Assembly: GCA_024282035.1 (NCBI GenBank)
Contig: JAMWZR010000018.1
Span: 1 to 52,549, forward strand
Direction of reading: 5' to 3'
Source of the DNA: Nitrosomonas sp.
GTDB lineage: Bacteria; Pseudomonadota; Gammaproteobacteria; Burkholderiales; Nitrosomonadaceae
DNA length: 52,549 nt
In this document: piece after piece, positions 51,091 to 52,549 of the stretch
Numbering within the stretch: the stretch's first letter is position 1
Layout: each line of letters starts with the position of its first letter
The notes under the pieces: model-generated
What the model was told of the DNA's origin: nothing
Database searches by the model: none
The model's input: only the letters and a program-made list of their open reading frames with translations
Made by a program: the position numbers and the translations under genes

Positions 51091-52195
51091 ATGGAAGCGG
51101 AAAAAATTAATGCAGTGACTAATCAGATTGAAGGGCTAATGAGTCGTGCCAGTGAACTGCGGAGGTTTCTTTGACTTCGAGGCTAAACAGACACGATTAG
51201 TAGAGCTGACACGATTACTGGAAGACCCAGCGATCTGGAAAGATGTAGAGCGTACGCAAGAGATCGGACGTGAAAAAAAATTGCTCGAACATACAGTGGA
51301 GACATTGAGTACGGTAGGTCAGCAGTTGGAAGATGCGCAACTTTTATTCCAAATGGCAAGGGATGAAGTGGATGAGTCAGCTTTGGTAAGTATTGCTGAC
51401 GATGTCTGTGATATAGAAAAAAGGGTGGCAGATCTTGAATTCAGAAGAATGTTTTCGGATCCAATGGATCCGAGTAATTGCTTTCTGGATGTTCAGTCCG
51501 GTTCAGGTGGAACAGAAGCGCAAGACTGGGCAGCAATGCTGGAGAGAATGTATTTACGTTATTGTGAGCGAAGGGGGTTTGCAGTTGAAGTTTTGGAAGA
51601 GTCGCCGGGTGATGTTGCGGGCATCAAAAGTGCAACGATTAAAGTAACGGGGGAATACGCATACGGCTATTTGCGAACCGAGACTGGAGTGCACAGGTTA
51701 GTTAGGAAGTCGCCATTTGATTCAGGAAATCGTCGCCATACCTCGTTTGCAAGTGTATTCGTTTATCCAGAGGTAGATGAAACAATCGAAATTGAAATCA
51801 ATCCGGCAGATTTGAGAATTGATACATTTCGTGCCTCAGGTGCTGGGGGACAACACATCAATAAAACTGATTCAGCAATACGAATTACGCATAATCCAAC
51901 TGGCATAGTGGTGCAATGTCAAAGCGGGCGTTCACAACATAGAAATAAAGCGGATGCCATGTTGATGCTTAAATCGAGATTATATGAAGCAGAATTGAGA
52001 AAACGAAATGAAGAAAAGCAAGCAATAGAAGAAAACAAAACTGAAATAGGCTGGGGGCATCAGATTCGATCTTACGTTCTGGATCAATCTAGAATTAAAG
52101 ATCTACGAACGAATGTAGAGATTGGAAATACACAAGGTGTTTTGGATGGAGATTTAGATGTTTTCATTGAGGCCAGCCTAAAACAAGACGTATGA
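51091..52195 (+). CDS. prfB: Peptide chain release factor 2, with programmed +1 frameshift
   Basis: RF2 releases peptides at UGA and UAA. The reading frame starts at ATG 51091 (GAGGTGAT upstream) and reaches an in-frame TGA at 51172 after 27 codons. It continues in the +1 frame from GAC 51173, giving 367 residues (E. coli RF2: 365). The shift site is CTT TGA C preceded by a GGAGG Shine-Dalgarno-like element, as in the classic RF2 autoregulatory site. The catalytic GGQ is at residues 252-254 in [13 protein letters not shown]. The recognition-loop motif SPF is in [12 protein letters not shown]. The coding sequence is therefore 51091-51171 joined to 51173-52195. The usual downstream lysS is absent, and an rRNA operon follows. 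Confidence 0.97.
51160..51175 (+). promoter_or_regulatory. RF2 programmed +1 frameshift signal
   Basis: CGGAGG (51160-51165), a TTT spacer, then the slippery CTT codon (51169-51171) and TGA followed by C. Low RF2 makes ribosomes pause at the TGA and slip forward one base. The internal Shine-Dalgarno raises the rate. The in-frame stop is therefore functional and not a mutation. Confidence 0.95.
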
Positions 52196-52291
52196 GATCT
52201 AATAAATTGATAATAATAATTATTGAGAGCTAATGGCACAAGTCATGCGGGTGTTGGGAGTAAGTTTTTTTAGATAATTGTAAAAAAGATG

Positions 52292-52319
52292 TTGACCGAG
52301 TAAATATTGTCTGTATAAT
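52292..52319 (+). promoter_or_regulatory. Ribosomal RNA operon promoter
   Basis: TTGACC (52292-52297) and a perfect TATAAT (52314-52319) are separated by 16 bases. The run of pyrimidines after it (CTCGTCTTCTC) forms the discriminator and start region. It lies about 157 bases before the 16S 5' end. No strong UP-element A-tract phasing was measured, but the upstream 25 bases are AT-rich. Confidence 0.85.
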
Positions 52320-52363
52320 CTCGTCTTCTCTGCTGAGCAACACGAAAAAACAAAAAAGCAGAT

Positions 52364-52375
52364 CGCTCTTTAAAA
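52364..52375 (+). promoter_or_regulatory. boxA-like antitermination site in the rRNA leader
   Basis: CGCTCTTTAAAA resembles the rRNA boxA consensus (TGCTCTTTAACA). It sits between the promoter and 16S gene where Nus-factor antitermination signals normally lie. Confidence 0.7.
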
Positions 52376-52475
52376 AAACAATCGATAGGTGTGAGTACTT
52401 GAAAGATATAGTAATTATTAGGTACTTACGAAAAGTTGTTTGAATTGACAACAAAATCGTCAAGCGTAAAAGATT

Positions 52476-52549
52476 AAACTTAAGAGTTTGATCCTGGCTC
52501 AGATTGAACGCTGGCGGCATGCTTTACACATGCAAGTCGAACGGCAGCA
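52476..52549 (+). rRNA. rrs: 16S ribosomal RNA, first 74 bases (3' partial at window edge)
   Basis: The universal 5' segment AGAGTTTGATCCTGGCTCAG begins at 52483 (E. coli position 8), placing the mature 5' end near 52476. The following ATTGAACGCTGGCGGCATGC and ACATGCAAGTCGAACGG are conserved. The TGCTTTACACATGCA variant fits Betaproteobacteria, Nitrosomonas-like. The gene continues past the window. Confidence 0.97.

Noticed and set aside
51091-51174. In-frame TGA taken as a broken prfB (pseudogene)
   Set aside because: The context CTT TGA C with upstream GGAGG is the standard RF2 frameshift signal, and the +1 frame continues with a complete, conserved protein.
52230-52520. 96-codon minus-strand frame over the rRNA promoter and 16S start
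   Set aside because: It overlaps a strong rRNA promoter, boxA and the 16S gene, and its residues are low-complexity.

Overview
The window is a 52.5 kb piece of a bacterial chromosome that looks like an ammonia-oxidising betaproteobacterium of the Nitrosomonas type. The first 74 bases of a 16S rRNA gene at the right edge carry a beta-proteobacterial/Nitrosomonas-like 5' end. The neighbourhoods are also typical of that group: metX-metW, yqgE-yqgF-pyrR-pyrB with a pseudo-dihydroorotase, rpsP-rimM-trmD-rplS, and ispD-ispF. The genus is inference from these features. No insertion sequence, integrase, CRISPR array or tRNA gene was found.

Left end (1-10.6 kb), surface and signalling: after the tail of an unidentified gene comes a 944-residue secreted protein (beta-propeller-like, fibronectin III and DUF11-like domains). 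A PilZ c-di-GMP receptor and two tandem paralogous RTX/cadherin-like proteins follow. The RTX pair carries two and four copies of an exact 81-codon unit. On the opposite strand sits a GAF-GGDEF diguanylate cyclase. This suggests cell-surface or extracellular adhesins under c-di-GMP influence. The type I secretion machinery is not in the window.

10.6-17.1 kb, metabolism: a permease-less phosphotransferase relay (EIIA-HPr-EI) is followed by methionine genes metX-metW, a DUF455 ferritin-like protein, a YciA-type thioesterase and a small exported PrcB-like protein.

17.1-28.3 kb, envelope polysaccharide island: a six-gene minus-strand operon encodes a CMP-Kdo-synthetase homologue, an HpcH/HpaI aldolase, a 2-hydroxyacid dehydrogenase, an NAD-dependent epimerase, a HAD phosphatase and a 6-phosphogluconolactonase-like protein. 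Divergent to it, on the plus strand, lie a GT-B-like protein, an FkbM methyltransferase, a GT2 glycosyltransferase, an O-antigen ligase/polymerase and two more methyltransferases. Two plus-strand genes are preceded by tiny Shine-Dalgarno-bearing ORFs that overlap their start codons. I infer an aldolase-based route to a CMP-activated 3-deoxy-2-keto acid that is built into a surface glycan. This is the best candidate for an undescribed system here.

28.5-52.5 kb, housekeeping: DUF2024, IalB-like and ArsC-like genes; the ribosomal/tRNA-modification operon rplS-trmD-rimM-rpsP; glcF; coq7; yqgE-ruvX-pyrR-pyrB-pyrX; the oligopeptidase prlC; mlaA; a 54-residue rubredoxin with its reductase; yciB-yciI-ppiC; alr; lplT; the ispD-ispF-thpR-tsaB-rimI-udg operon; prfB with its programmed +1 frameshift; and the promoter, leader and start of an rRNA operon.
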